DNA from: Sulfurimonas sediminis
Lineage (GTDB): Bacteria > Campylobacterota > Campylobacteria > Campylobacterales > Sulfurimonadaceae
Length of the DNA stretch: 64,000 bases
Assembly: GCF_014905115.1 (NCBI RefSeq)
Contig: NZ_CP041235.1
Span: forward strand, 1,922,001-1,986,000
Direction of reading: 5' to 3'
Numbering within the stretch: position 1 is the first letter of the stretch; every line of letters begins with the position of its first letter. Below are positions 55,344-62,706 of the stretch, one piece after another. A program made the position numbers and the translations under genes. The notes beneath the pieces were generated by a model that saw only the letters and a list, made by a program, of their open reading frames with translations, made no database searches and was not told the origin of the DNA.

Positions 55344-55394
55344 TAAAATCTCCAAATTGTTAATTGGTGATATTTTATCTAAATTGCTATTTAC

Positions 55395-56394
55395 CTAATA
55401 GGATTTGAGCACATTGTTTATCTGTACATACGCTTGCAACGGTGTTGTTTCAAAATAGGCAATACCGTTTTTCTCTGCAAATTCTTTTGTCATTTTTTGG
55501 ATTTTCAGCAGATTGAACCTGGGTGCTTTTGGGAAAAGATGATGCTCTATCTGGGTATTTAATCCTCCATAAAACCAGTGTACAAATTTCCCGCCTTTTA
55601 AAGAGCGTGAGGTACGCATCTGCAACTCCATCCATGAAAGTTTTTCACCTACTTCTTTGTCAAAAACCTCACATCCGAGATGATTGGTGATAAAACCGAA
55701 TGCCAGCCATGCAGAGAGTGTCAGGTTCAGAGTCAGATAAACCGTAAGCGCCTCACTCAAAGGTAAAAAATAAAAAACAGCTCCCCAAACCAAAGGCCAG
55801 TGCAAAAGCATTAAGCCAAGCTCAGCCCATTTTTTGCGTTTGAGCGCAAAATTATATGACTGCACGATAAAAGCCGGATACATAAAAAACATAGCACCCC
55901 AAAAAACAAGATATTTACTCCTGCGAAGCCATGTTTTATTGCCTTTTTTGTTTGTAAATGCCCCATCAAATGCCAGTATGTCAACATCTTTTTGGACAAT
56001 ATTGCACCAGGTATGATGATTGACATTGTGTTTGAAATCCCACCAGGAAGATGAGTTCGAAAGGATGAATGCCGAAAACGGATAGCTCAGTTTAAAAGAG
56101 AGACGCTTGTTTTTGAAATACTGTGTATGTAAAATATCGTGCGAAACAAAAAACAGCACGCGTAAAAACCAAGGCCATAAACAGACCAAGACCTATAGCG
56201 GCAATAGAAGAACTTTCAATAAGATGATTGTAATAAAAAAGTATCACATAGACAAGTCCCATACTCAAGAGGATTGCTACCATCTCTATACTTCCTCTTA
56301 GCGGAACACGCTTTAGCAAACCTAAAGAGCGTACTTGGGACTTTAGTTCATCAAAATCATAAGAAGTCTGTGTCTGTGGCATTTGTATACTCAC
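55395..56394 (-). pseudogene. Fatty-acid desaturase, frameshifted at an A/T homopolymer
   Basis: Two leftward reading frames join into one membrane desaturase. The first (56394 down to about 56150) gives MSIQMPQTQTSYDFDELKSQ, two helices, and ALVFTRAVF; the second (to 55395) continues FFVSHDILHTQYF. They meet at six T residues (top-strand A6, 56148-56153); removing one T would join the frames as RAVFVSHDILH. Three histidine boxes are intact: HDILH, HNVNHH and QIEHHLFP. It would insert a double bond in membrane lipids. The shift may be a true inactivation, phase variation or a sequencing error. Confidence 0.8.
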
Positions 56395-56463
56395 TTTATA
56401 AAAAATTTGTTGATTATAGCATAAAATAAATTTGTGATTGAAAGGAGAAATGTAGCACTAAGA

Positions 56464-56495
56464 TTACATGTAAAGCATCACCGCTTTACATGTAA
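56464..56495. terminator. Hairpin of two TTACATGTAA sites after the porin gene
   Basis: A perfect inverted repeat with 13-bp arms (TTACATGTAAAGC and GCTTTACATGTAA) around a 6-bp loop, 29 bp beyond the porin stop. Each arm contains one full copy of the palindrome TTACATGTAA, which is iterated through the window. It may act as a transcription terminator or mRNA 3' stabiliser, or it may be a protein-binding site. No long T-run follows in the porin direction. Confidence 0.55.
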
Positions 56496-56496
56496 A

Positions 56497-56527
56497 AAGG
56501 AGAAATGAAATTTGAAATTTGTTTTTA
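56497..56527 (-). repeat. 31-bp repeat at the porin 3' end (inverted copy at 59365-59398)
   Basis: Read in the porin direction this is CTAAAAACAAATTTCAAATT followed by TCATTTCTCCTT. An almost identical sequence, in the gene's own direction, follows pstS (59365-59398), with one inserted base. The porin stop codon lies inside. Confidence 0.7.
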
Positions 56528-57853
56528 GAAGAACCACTGAGAGGTAACTTTTATTCTACGCTCTTTTTCGTTCCCTATGTTTGCACCATATTCATCTTCT
56601 TGGAATGTCAATCCGGCTTTAATCGAGTTCCCCATAAGGTACCAGTTTACACCGACTAATTTAGATGTTAAGTCGTAACCGTCCAAATCTTTAAATTTAT
56701 CCCAAGATTCATATCTTACAAATGGAGCGATAAAACCATAATCTACAAAGCAGTATTCACCAGTTACATACCAACCGTTTGATTTTCCTCTTGTTGTGCT
56801 TGCCCAGTCTTTTGCGACACCATCAAAGTCAAAGTATTCTGCTTGAACAAAAGCACCTTTATAGTGTGCTGACATTTCAAGATTTAAGAGTTTGTGATCT
56901 ACAGAAGTAGCTACATTATTTGTTGTTGTGTACTGAATATCAGGACTTACCCAGTAACTTGCACCAATTTCAAAGTGTTTTCCCTGCCCAAAATAACTCT
57001 CAGTTCTTTTTTTCTCTTCCCAGCCATCAAATGGAGAAAGAACAATCTTTCCACCATAAAAGAAGCTTTTTTGTAAAAAGTCAGAACCATTGAAACTATT
57101 TCCTGAAGCATCTTTCAGTTTTCCAGAGTAAACACCATCACCTACAGCTATTTCATAGTGAATTTTTTTCTTCCAGTTACCATAAACCTGCGCATTTGTA
57201 CCACGACGGTTATGTGTAATATACTGTGCCGCTTCATCCGCTACATGAGGACGGTCAAAGTGAAGCACACGCGCTGATTTTACAGTTTCTGTACGGGAAA
57301 CATCAATTTTTGCACGAAAAAGCTTAAAATTTACAAGTGACGAATCAAAAGGTTTTTTGATTTTTACATAGGCATCACCGACATTGAATGACTGCTCTCC
57401 TTTGTCTTCAAAATTTGCTTTATCATTTCGTACATCCATTGTAAAAGAAGCATACTTGTTAAAACCCGCTGCTACTTCAAAACGAACACGTCTCAAATAG
57501 GCATCATAATAACTTGTTGTCGCACCTGTTGCCAAATCCTCAACACTTCTATTTTCAAATGTACCCTGAATACGCACACCTGCTTTTAGCCACATATCAG
57601 GATTGTCCTGTGCAACAAATTTCATATTAATATGCGTCTGCTTGCCCAATAAAAAGTTTGGAGATTTCTTGTCTACTATAGTAATATTTTGTTTTGTATT
57701 GCCAAGACTTTTTGTATCCAACAGTGTTCTGTTCGGTGCAGGTTGCGTAAACACTTGTCCGTTAGCATCTTGATATAATTTGATTTCATTAGCATTGGCA
57801 GTAACTGAGCTTAGAGTGAAAGCAGCTAAAGCTGATAAAACGATTTTATTCAT
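56525..57853 (-). CDS. OprP/OprO-type phosphate-selective porin
   Basis: A 442-residue outer-membrane porin of the Porin_O_P type. A signal peptide (MNKIVLSALAAFTLSSVTANA) is followed by a beta-rich barrel, starting with the family's opening region (KMKFVAQDNPDMWLKAGVRIQGTFE in parts) and ending ..VTSQWFF, a terminal Phe. Many Lys and Arg residues fit an anion channel. It is divergent from pstS and shares its regulatory region, which supports phosphate uptake over other anions. Its -10 TATACT and Pho-box-like sites lie upstream at 57884-57916. Confidence 0.85.
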   Translation of the reverse strand: MNKIVLSALAAFTLSSVTANANEIKLYQDANGQVFTQPAPNRTLLDTKSLGNTKQNITIVDKKSPNFLLGKQTHINMKFVAQDNPDMWLKAGVRIQGTFENRSVEDLATGATTSYYDAYLRRVRFEVAAGFNKYASFTMDVRNDKANFEDKGEQSFNVGDAYVKIKKPFDSSLVNFKLFRAKIDVSRTETVKSARVLHFDRPHVADEAAQYITHNRRGTNAQVYGNWKKKIHYEIAVGDGVYSGKLKDASGNSFNGSDFLQKSFFYGGKIVLSPFDGWEEKKRTESYFGQGKHFEIGASYWVSPDIQYTTTNNVATSVDHKLLNLEMSAHYKGAFVQAEYFDFDGVAKDWASTTRGKSNGWYVTGEYCFVDYGFIAPFVRYESWDKFKDLDGYDLTSKLVGVNWYLMGNSIKAGLTFQEDEYGANIGNEKERRIKVTSQWFF

Positions 57854-57883
57854 TTTGAAATTCCTTTTTGTTTTGTTGGCGGA

Positions 57884-57917
57884 AGTATAAAATATCTAGG
57901 TTACATAAAGGTTACAA
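57884..57917 (-). promoter_or_regulatory. Pho-box-like operator and -10 box of the porin gene
   Basis: Read leftward: TGTAACC (57910-57916) and TGTAACC (57899-57905) form an 11-bp direct repeat, then 9 bp, then TATACT (57889-57884). This is the arrangement of a PhoB-type activated promoter, where repeats replace the -35 box. The pstS promoter at 58016-58048 mirrors it exactly. The repeat is followed, away from the gene, by AAAACGGCAA, part of an 18-bp inverted repeat shared with the pstS side. Confidence 0.72.
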
Positions 57918-57988
57918 AACGGCAACAGGCAACAACCCTATACTATATTTATATCTGCTACAAAACAATTCAAGTGACAATACCTTTG

Positions 57989-58005
57989 AACTTTGTCACA
58001 AAGTT
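57989..58005. repeat. Perfect 7-bp palindrome between the two Pho-type promoters
   Basis: AACTTTGTCACAAAGTT has 7-bp arms around TCA. Near it, GTGACAA (57974-57980) and TTGTCAC (57993-57999) are also inverted repeats. It could be a binding site for a second regulator, or a boundary between promoters. Confidence 0.45.
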
Positions 58006-58006
58006 T

Positions 58007-58048
58007 TTGCCGTTTTGTAACCTTAGTGTAATAAAAAAAGTCTATACT
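58007..58048 (+). promoter_or_regulatory. Pho-box-like operator and -10 box of pstS
   Basis: TGTAACC (58016-58022) and TGTAATA (58027-58033) are 11 bp apart; TATACT at 58043-58048 follows after 9 bp. The block 58007-58024 (TTGCCGTTTTGTAACCTT) is the exact reverse complement of 57908-57925, upstream of the porin. A transcription start near 58055 is predicted. Confidence 0.75.
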
Positions 58049-58052
58049 TTCA

Positions 58053-58322
58053 TAAGTGCCTGACAAGAATAAATGACATATTTAACAACATACAAAGGAT
58101 TTAGTTTCAAGGCGAACTTTTGTTGGCGATGCTAGCATCGTTAACGGAAGTTCAACGCGGAAAATGAGTCCTTTGTATGTTGCCCTTCGGGTGAAGAGAG
58201 AAAAAACAATCTAACTTCGTTGAAAACCCTTGAAGCTACCAGTAGCTCTTGCGGATTTTCGCCTTGTATCTTGCATTTTCTCTCTTCATTAAATTATGTC
58301 ATTTATTCTTGTCAGGCACTTA
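58053..58322. other. 270-bp nested-palindrome element in the pstS leader (MITE or structured RNA)
   Basis: Terminal inverted repeats AAGTGCCTGACAAG... (58054-58080) and their 27-bp exact complement (58295-58321) enclose two hairpins, A (58086-58182; arm ends CAACATACAAAGGA, centre CGATGCTAGCATCG) and B (58193-58287; arm ends GAAGAGAGAAAA, centre AGCTACCAGTAGCT). Between them CCCTTCGGG can form a short UUCG-type hairpin. Many imperfect positions in hairpin A are wobble-compatible (T:G), which fits selection on RNA, though C-to-T decay of a transposable element would look alike. No target duplication is visible. It sits between the -10 box and the pstS ribosome-binding site (AAGGTG) and accounts for most of the 493-bp gene gap. 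It has no coding potential. Confidence 0.75.
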
Positions 58323-58346
58323 ACTAAAATTAAAAAGGTGTAACAG

Positions 58347-59351
58347 ATGACAAAAGTAATCAAGTTAGCTCTTGTAGCTTCAGTTCTTGCAGGCGGACTC
58401 AGTGCAAATGATGTACTCAAAGGAAGTGGTGCTTCTTTTCCGTATTCGGTATATCAAAAATGGACAAAAGCCTACTATAAAGCTACTGGTATCAAAGTTG
58501 ACTATATTTCAAAAGGTTCTTCAAAAGGGATCAAAGATGCAAAAGCTAGACAGGTTGATTTTGCAGGGACTGACAAACCTCTTTCTCCAAAAGTTTTGAA
58601 ACAAAACAATCTTTATCAGTTTCCGGGTGTTGTCGGTGCAATTACAATGGGTTACAACATTCCGGGTGTTTCCAACTTAAAACTCAGCAGAAGTGCAATC
58701 GTTGCAATCTCTGAAGGGAAAATAAAATACTGGGACAACAAGTTAATCACTGCTGCAAACGCAGGATTGAAACTGCCACATGAAAAAGTGACATTCGTTC
58801 ACCGCGCAGACGGCTCAGGAACAACATTCAACTATACATACTTTTTAAGTAAAGTATCCAAAGAGTGGCGACATACTTACGGTGCAAAAAAATCTTTGAA
58901 CTGGCCGGGAAACCAACATATCGGTGGAAACAAAAACACAGGTGTGGCAAGTCTTATCAAACAGACTCCCTACTCTGTCGGATACATCGACTATGCTGAT
59001 GCACAGAAAAACGGCATTGTGATGGCTTCGGTTGAAAACAGAGCAGGACACTACATCAAACCTGAATTAAAAGCATTTCAAATTGCCGCTGCAAAAGCAA
59101 ATCTGGATCCTAAAAAAGATTTTTACTCTATTATTGCCGATCCAAAAGGTGCCTACTCTTATCCTATCGTAGCTGCTACATTTATTCTGGTGCCTGCTGA
59201 AAAGCAAGAAACAAACAAAAAAGTAACAGCATTTTTTGACTGGTCATATAAAAACGGTCAAGAAATTGCAAAAAGTTTGGGTTTTGTTCCGTTACCGGAC
59301 GCACTTACAGACAAAATCAGAAAATACTGGGAAGAGAAAGGGATTAGATAA
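58347..59351 (+). CDS. pstS: Phosphate-binding protein of the Pst ABC transporter
   Basis: A 334-residue periplasmic phosphate receptor. Signal peptide MTKVIKLALVASVLAGGLSA; phosphate-binding loops GSGASFPYSVYQKW (28-41), AGTDKPL and HRADGSGTTFNYT (near 152-164). It delivers phosphate to PstCAB. Start ATG 58347 with AAGGTG 8-9 bp upstream. It is followed by a 113-bp gap before pstC that contains the 31-bp repeat. Confidence 0.96.
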   Translation: MTKVIKLALVASVLAGGLSANDVLKGSGASFPYSVYQKWTKAYYKATGIKVDYISKGSSKGIKDAKARQVDFAGTDKPLSPKVLKQNNLYQFPGVVGAITMGYNIPGVSNLKLSRSAIVAISEGKIKYWDNKLITAANAGLKLPHEKVTFVHRADGSGTTFNYTYFLSKVSKEWRHTYGAKKSLNWPGNQHIGGNKNTGVASLIKQTPYSVGYIDYADAQKNGIVMASVENRAGHYIKPELKAFQIAAAKANLDPKKDFYSIIADPKGAYSYPIVAATFILVPAEKQETNKKVTAFFDWSYKNGQEIAKSLGFVPLPDALTDKIRKYWEEKGIR

Positions 59352-59364
59352 TCTCTTTCTTCAA

Positions 59365-59398
59365 AAAAAAACAAATTTCAAATTTCATTCTCTCCTTC
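59365..59398 (+). repeat. 31-bp repeat at the pstS 3' end (inverted copy at 56497-56527)
   Basis: AAAAACAAATTTCAAATTTC and then ATTCTCTCCTT follow the pstS stop. The same sequence ends the porin gene 2.9 kb away in opposite orientation, so both phosphate genes share a 3' sequence. The rest of the pstS-pstC gap holds only AT-rich sequence. Confidence 0.7.
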
Positions 59399-59464
59399 AT
59401 GTAATCTCTTTGTAATGAAATTACAATATAATATCAAAATAAATTTACTCTAGGGTTTTCTTGT

Positions 59465-60418
59465 ATGGAAAAAATATTTCAAAAGCTCTCTTTATCAAGT
59501 GCTTCTCTTGTGCTCGTTATACTTATTGGCATATTTATCACTCTTTTTAGCGCTGCAAAGCCTGCCATTGAAGAGTTTGGGCTCCATTTTCTTGTTGATC
59601 CGACATGGAACAAAGAGGTTCCTGTGGAGGGTACTGCCGACACAATAAACACTGCCCTGAACAATGCAGATGAAGATATCATCGAGGATGAAGATGATAT
59701 GATTCTTGATGAAGATGAAGAGTCTCAGACAAAAACACTTTATGGCGGACTTGTTCCGATAGTCGGAACAATTCTTTCCACACTTATTGCCCTCTCTTTT
59801 GCACTGCCTATTGCTATGGGTATTGCTGTTTTTCTGGCTGAAATCGCTTCAAAAAACATCTCCAAGTTTGTCGGTATGGCCATTGAACTTTTGGCGGCAA
59901 TTCCGAGTATCATTTTTGGCATGTGGGGACTCTACTATTTTGCCCCCATTATCTCCGATGCATTTGGCGGTTATCAGGTCTCTTTACTGACTGCCGGACT
60001 TGTTCTTGGCATTATGATTCTTCCCTTTATGGCAGCCATCACCCGTGACAGTATGAATACAACCCCTGATGTACTCAAAGAGTCTGCCTATGCACTTGGT
60101 GCTACAAAATTTGAAGTGGTCAAAGATATTATATTTCCCTACTCAAAGGTTGGTATTATAGGCTCTATCATCTTGGCACTCGGACGCGCCTTGGGGGAGA
60201 CTATGGCTGTCGCATTTTTGATAGGAGCAGTCTATTCACTGCCTGAAAAGATTACCGATCCTACTATCTCCATTCCTGTTGCTATGGCTGTAAACTTTGG
60301 CGAAGCCAGCGGACTGGGAGAAAGTGCACTCTTTTATCTGGGTCTGATTCTCTTTGTCATGAGTTTTATCATCATTTCAGTTGCCAAATTTTACTTTTTG
60401 AAAAAGGTTAAGTTATGA
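59465..60418 (+). CDS. pstC: Phosphate ABC transporter permease PstC
   Basis: A 317-residue inner-membrane permease with six core helices. The EAA-type loop AYALGATKFEVVKDIIFPYS is clear, as are ALGRALGETMAV and the N-terminal membrane helix. The first periplasmic loop (about 60-92) contains a very acidic stretch, DEDIIEDEDDMILDEDEE, which is not typical of PstC. Coupled to pstA by a 4-bp overlap. Confidence 0.95.
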   Translation: MEKIFQKLSLSSASLVLVILIGIFITLFSAAKPAIEEFGLHFLVDPTWNKEVPVEGTADTINTALNNADEDIIEDEDDMILDEDEESQTKTLYGGLVPIVGTILSTLIALSFALPIAMGIAVFLAEIASKNISKFVGMAIELLAAIPSIIFGMWGLYYFAPIISDAFGGYQVSLLTAGLVLGIMILPFMAAITRDSMNTTPDVLKESAYALGATKFEVVKDIIFPYSKVGIIGSIILALGRALGETMAVAFLIGAVYSLPEKITDPTISIPVAMAVNFGEASGLGESALFYLGLILFVMSFIIISVAKFYFLKKVKL

Positions 60419-61221
60419 GACTTCTGTTAAACAAAATATTTTTGGCACTTTCGGTAACTTCTGCCCTTATAGGCATTGGTTTTTTAGGGTGGATACTTGC
60501 AGTCCTTTTTATCAAAGGGCTCTCTTCGCTTCATTTAAGCCTCTTTCTCAATGACCTTGTTGACGGGGGTCTTAGAAACCTTTTGGTGGGACAGCTTGTT
60601 CTTGCCTCTTTGGCAGGTGCCATAGGAATACCGCTGGGAATGCTTGCAGGTATTTATATACGCGAATACGGAAGAGGAAAATACCCGGAACTGATTCGGG
60701 ATTTGAGCGACATCATGATGTCCGCACCTTCTATCGTAATTGGTGCCTTTGTCTATGCCATAGCCGTTGCCCCTTATGGAGGAGCCAACGGATTTGCCGG
60801 TATTTTAGCACTTACCATTATGATGGTTCCTATCATCATCAACACAACAGACTCTATGCTCTCTCTTGTTCCCAAGGAGTTACGCGAAGCAGGTATTGCC
60901 CTTGGTGCATCAAAATACCGTGTTATCCTGGACATCGTTATAAAAGCCGCAAAAGTGGGAATCATGACAGGTATTCTTTTGGCATTTGCAAGAATTGCCG
61001 GTGAAACGGCACCGCTGCTCTTTACAAGTGAAACAAGTAACTATTTCAGTCTTGATCTCACACAGAGTTTTCCCTCTTTGACTGTCAGTATTTATAATCT
61101 TGCCAATGAACCGGAAGAGTCAAGTCGTGATCTTGCCTGGGCTGCTTCATTTATACTGACAATGATGGTTTTGGTTATCAACCTGCTGGGTCGATTTATC
61201 ACAAGAAACAAACACAAATAA
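60415..61221 (+). CDS. pstA: Phosphate ABC transporter permease PstA
   Basis: A 268-residue permease with six hydrophobic helices. The coupling loop [20 protein letters not shown] and [14 protein letters not shown] match PstA, and [13 protein letters not shown] is a typical segment. It forms the channel with PstC. It starts inside the pstC stop and ends 17 bp before pstB. Confidence 0.95.
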   Translation: MRLLLNKIFLALSVTSALIGIGFLGWILAVLFIKGLSSLHLSLFLNDLVDGGLRNLLVGQLVLASLAGAIGIPLGMLAGIYIREYGRGKYPELIRDLSDIMMSAPSIVIGAFVYAIAVAPYGGANGFAGILALTIMMVPIIINTTDSMLSLVPKELREAGIALGASKYRVILDIVIKAAKVGIMTGILLAFARIAGETAPLLFTSETSNYFSLDLTQSFPSLTVSIYNLANEPEESSRDLAWAASFILTMMVLVINLLGRFITRNKHK

Positions 61222-61238
61222 CGAAGGAAACAAAAATT

Positions 61239-62021
61239 ATGCCTGTAATGAATATTAAAAAATTCTCTTTTACCTATCCTGGGGTCGATGAGCCCTCTTT
61301 AAAAAATATAAATCTATCCATAGAGAAAAATAAAATTACTGCTCTTATCGGTCCGAGTGGCTGTGGAAAATCAACACTTTTACGCTCTATGAACCGTATA
61401 CATGACCTGTATCCCGGTAACAAATATGACGGAAAAATTGAGTTGCTTAATGAAGCAACAGGAAAATATCAAAACATTCTTGAAATTAAAAAAGAGAATG
61501 AATTTATAGAACTCCGCCAAAAAGTCGGTATGATTTTTCAAAAACCGACACCTTTTCCTATGAGTATTTTTGACAATGTTGCCTACGGGTTGAAAATTGC
61601 AGGCATCAAAAACAAAAGTGAACTTGCAGACCGTGTAGAGGCAGCACTCAAGGGCAGTGCCTTATGGAAAGAGGTCCATAACAGACTGAACAAGTCTGCC
61701 ATGGGACTCTCAGGCGGACAGCAACAGAGACTCTGCATTGCCCGTGCAGTAGCAGTCAAACCTGAAGTCATTCTTTTTGATGAACCGACTTCAGCACTTG
61801 ACCCTATCTCAACGAGTGCTATTGAAGAGCTGCTGGTGGAGCTGAAAAAAGATGTCAGCATCGCAATTGTTACACACAATATGCAGCAGGCTTCGCGTAT
61901 CAGTGACTATACTGCATTTATGTATCTTGGAGATTTGATAGAATTTGATAAAACAGAAAATATCTTTTTAAATCCTAAAGAGAAAAAAACAGAAGACTAT
62001 ATCACAGGTAGATTCGGATAA
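61239..62021 (+). CDS. pstB: Phosphate ABC transporter ATPase PstB
   Basis: A 260-residue ABC ATPase. Walker [10 protein letters not shown] (near 38-46), Q-loop [17 protein letters not shown], signature LSGGQQQR, Walker [14 protein letters not shown] and H-loop VTHNMQQA are all intact. It powers phosphate import by PstC and PstA. Confidence 0.98.
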   Translation: MPVMNIKKFSFTYPGVDEPSLKNINLSIEKNKITALIGPSGCGKSTLLRSMNRIHDLYPGNKYDGKIELLNEATGKYQNILEIKKENEFIELRQKVGMIFQKPTPFPMSIFDNVAYGLKIAGIKNKSELADRVEAALKGSALWKEVHNRLNKSAMGLSGGQQQRLCIARAVAVKPEVILFDEPTSALDPISTSAIEELLVELKKDVSIAIVTHNMQQASRISDYTAFMYLGDLIEFDKTENIFLNPKEKKTEDYITGRFG

Positions 62022-62046
62022 ATTATAAAAAATTAAGGAGCTAAAT

Positions 62047-62706
62047 ATGTTACCAACATTTAGAACAAGCCTAGACGAAATAAGACAAAAACTTACACAT
62101 ATCGGAGAAAATCTGGTAACAGCCAACAGACTTATTCTCAAAGCGTTACAAAACTGCGATGAAACAACCTTTAATGAAGCAAGAAACAGTATCAAAAATA
62201 TTACGGCAAAAGCGGATGAAATCGACAATGCAATCATTAAAGTCCTTGCACTCTATACGCCAGAAGCAAGAGATCTGCGACAGGTTGTTGCCTACTTTAA
62301 AATAAGCAATGAACTCTCACGCGCATGTTCCAATACAAGAAGTTTCATACGGGGCTTTACAGATGTATGCAAAGACCTTGATGTCAAAGAGATTAACGAA
62401 TATGCAAGCCTTATGCAGACCTCAACGGTAAAAGCCATTACAACAACAGTAAAGATGATCAACGTTGATGATATGGATGAACTTCAGGAGATGTATGAAG
62501 AGGTACTTATAGAAGAAAACAAAGTTGATGATCTGTATGAAATGATAGAACGAAAGCTTGTAGAGCAGGCGGAAGGATCAAGTACCTTTGAAAAATATCA
62601 CAGGATGCTCAGAGCACTTCGAAAAAGTGAAAAAATCGCCAGCCGTGCAATCAGTGTTGCAAACCTGCTTGTTTATATCAAAATCGGTGGAAACATCCAC
62701 AATTAA
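62047..62706 (+). CDS. phoU: Phosphate signalling protein PhoU
   Basis: A 219-residue protein with two PhoU helical bundles (about 10-100 and 115-205). PhoU links the Pst transporter to the kinase PhoR and represses the Pho regulon when phosphate is plentiful. The repeats carry acidic patches, such as EIDNAIIKVLALYTPEARDLRQ. It has a GGAG ribosome-binding site 7-8 bp upstream. Its stop directly abuts the kinase ATG. Confidence 0.92.
   Translation: MLPTFRTSLDEIRQKLTHIGENLVTANRLILKALQNCDETTFNEARNSIKNITAKADEIDNAIIKVLALYTPEARDLRQVVAYFKISNELSRACSNTRSFIRGFTDVCKDLDVKEINEYASLMQTSTVKAITTTVKMINVDDMDELQEMYEEVLIEENKVDDLYEMIERKLVEQAEGSSTFEKYHRMLRALRKSEKIASRAISVANLLVYIKIGGNIHN

Noticed and set aside
56440-56520. 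Tiny ORFs after GGAGAAATG sites downstream of the porin gene
   Set aside because: One stops at once (ATG TAG) and the other gives seven residues; they overlap the repeat and hairpin and are not supported as genes.
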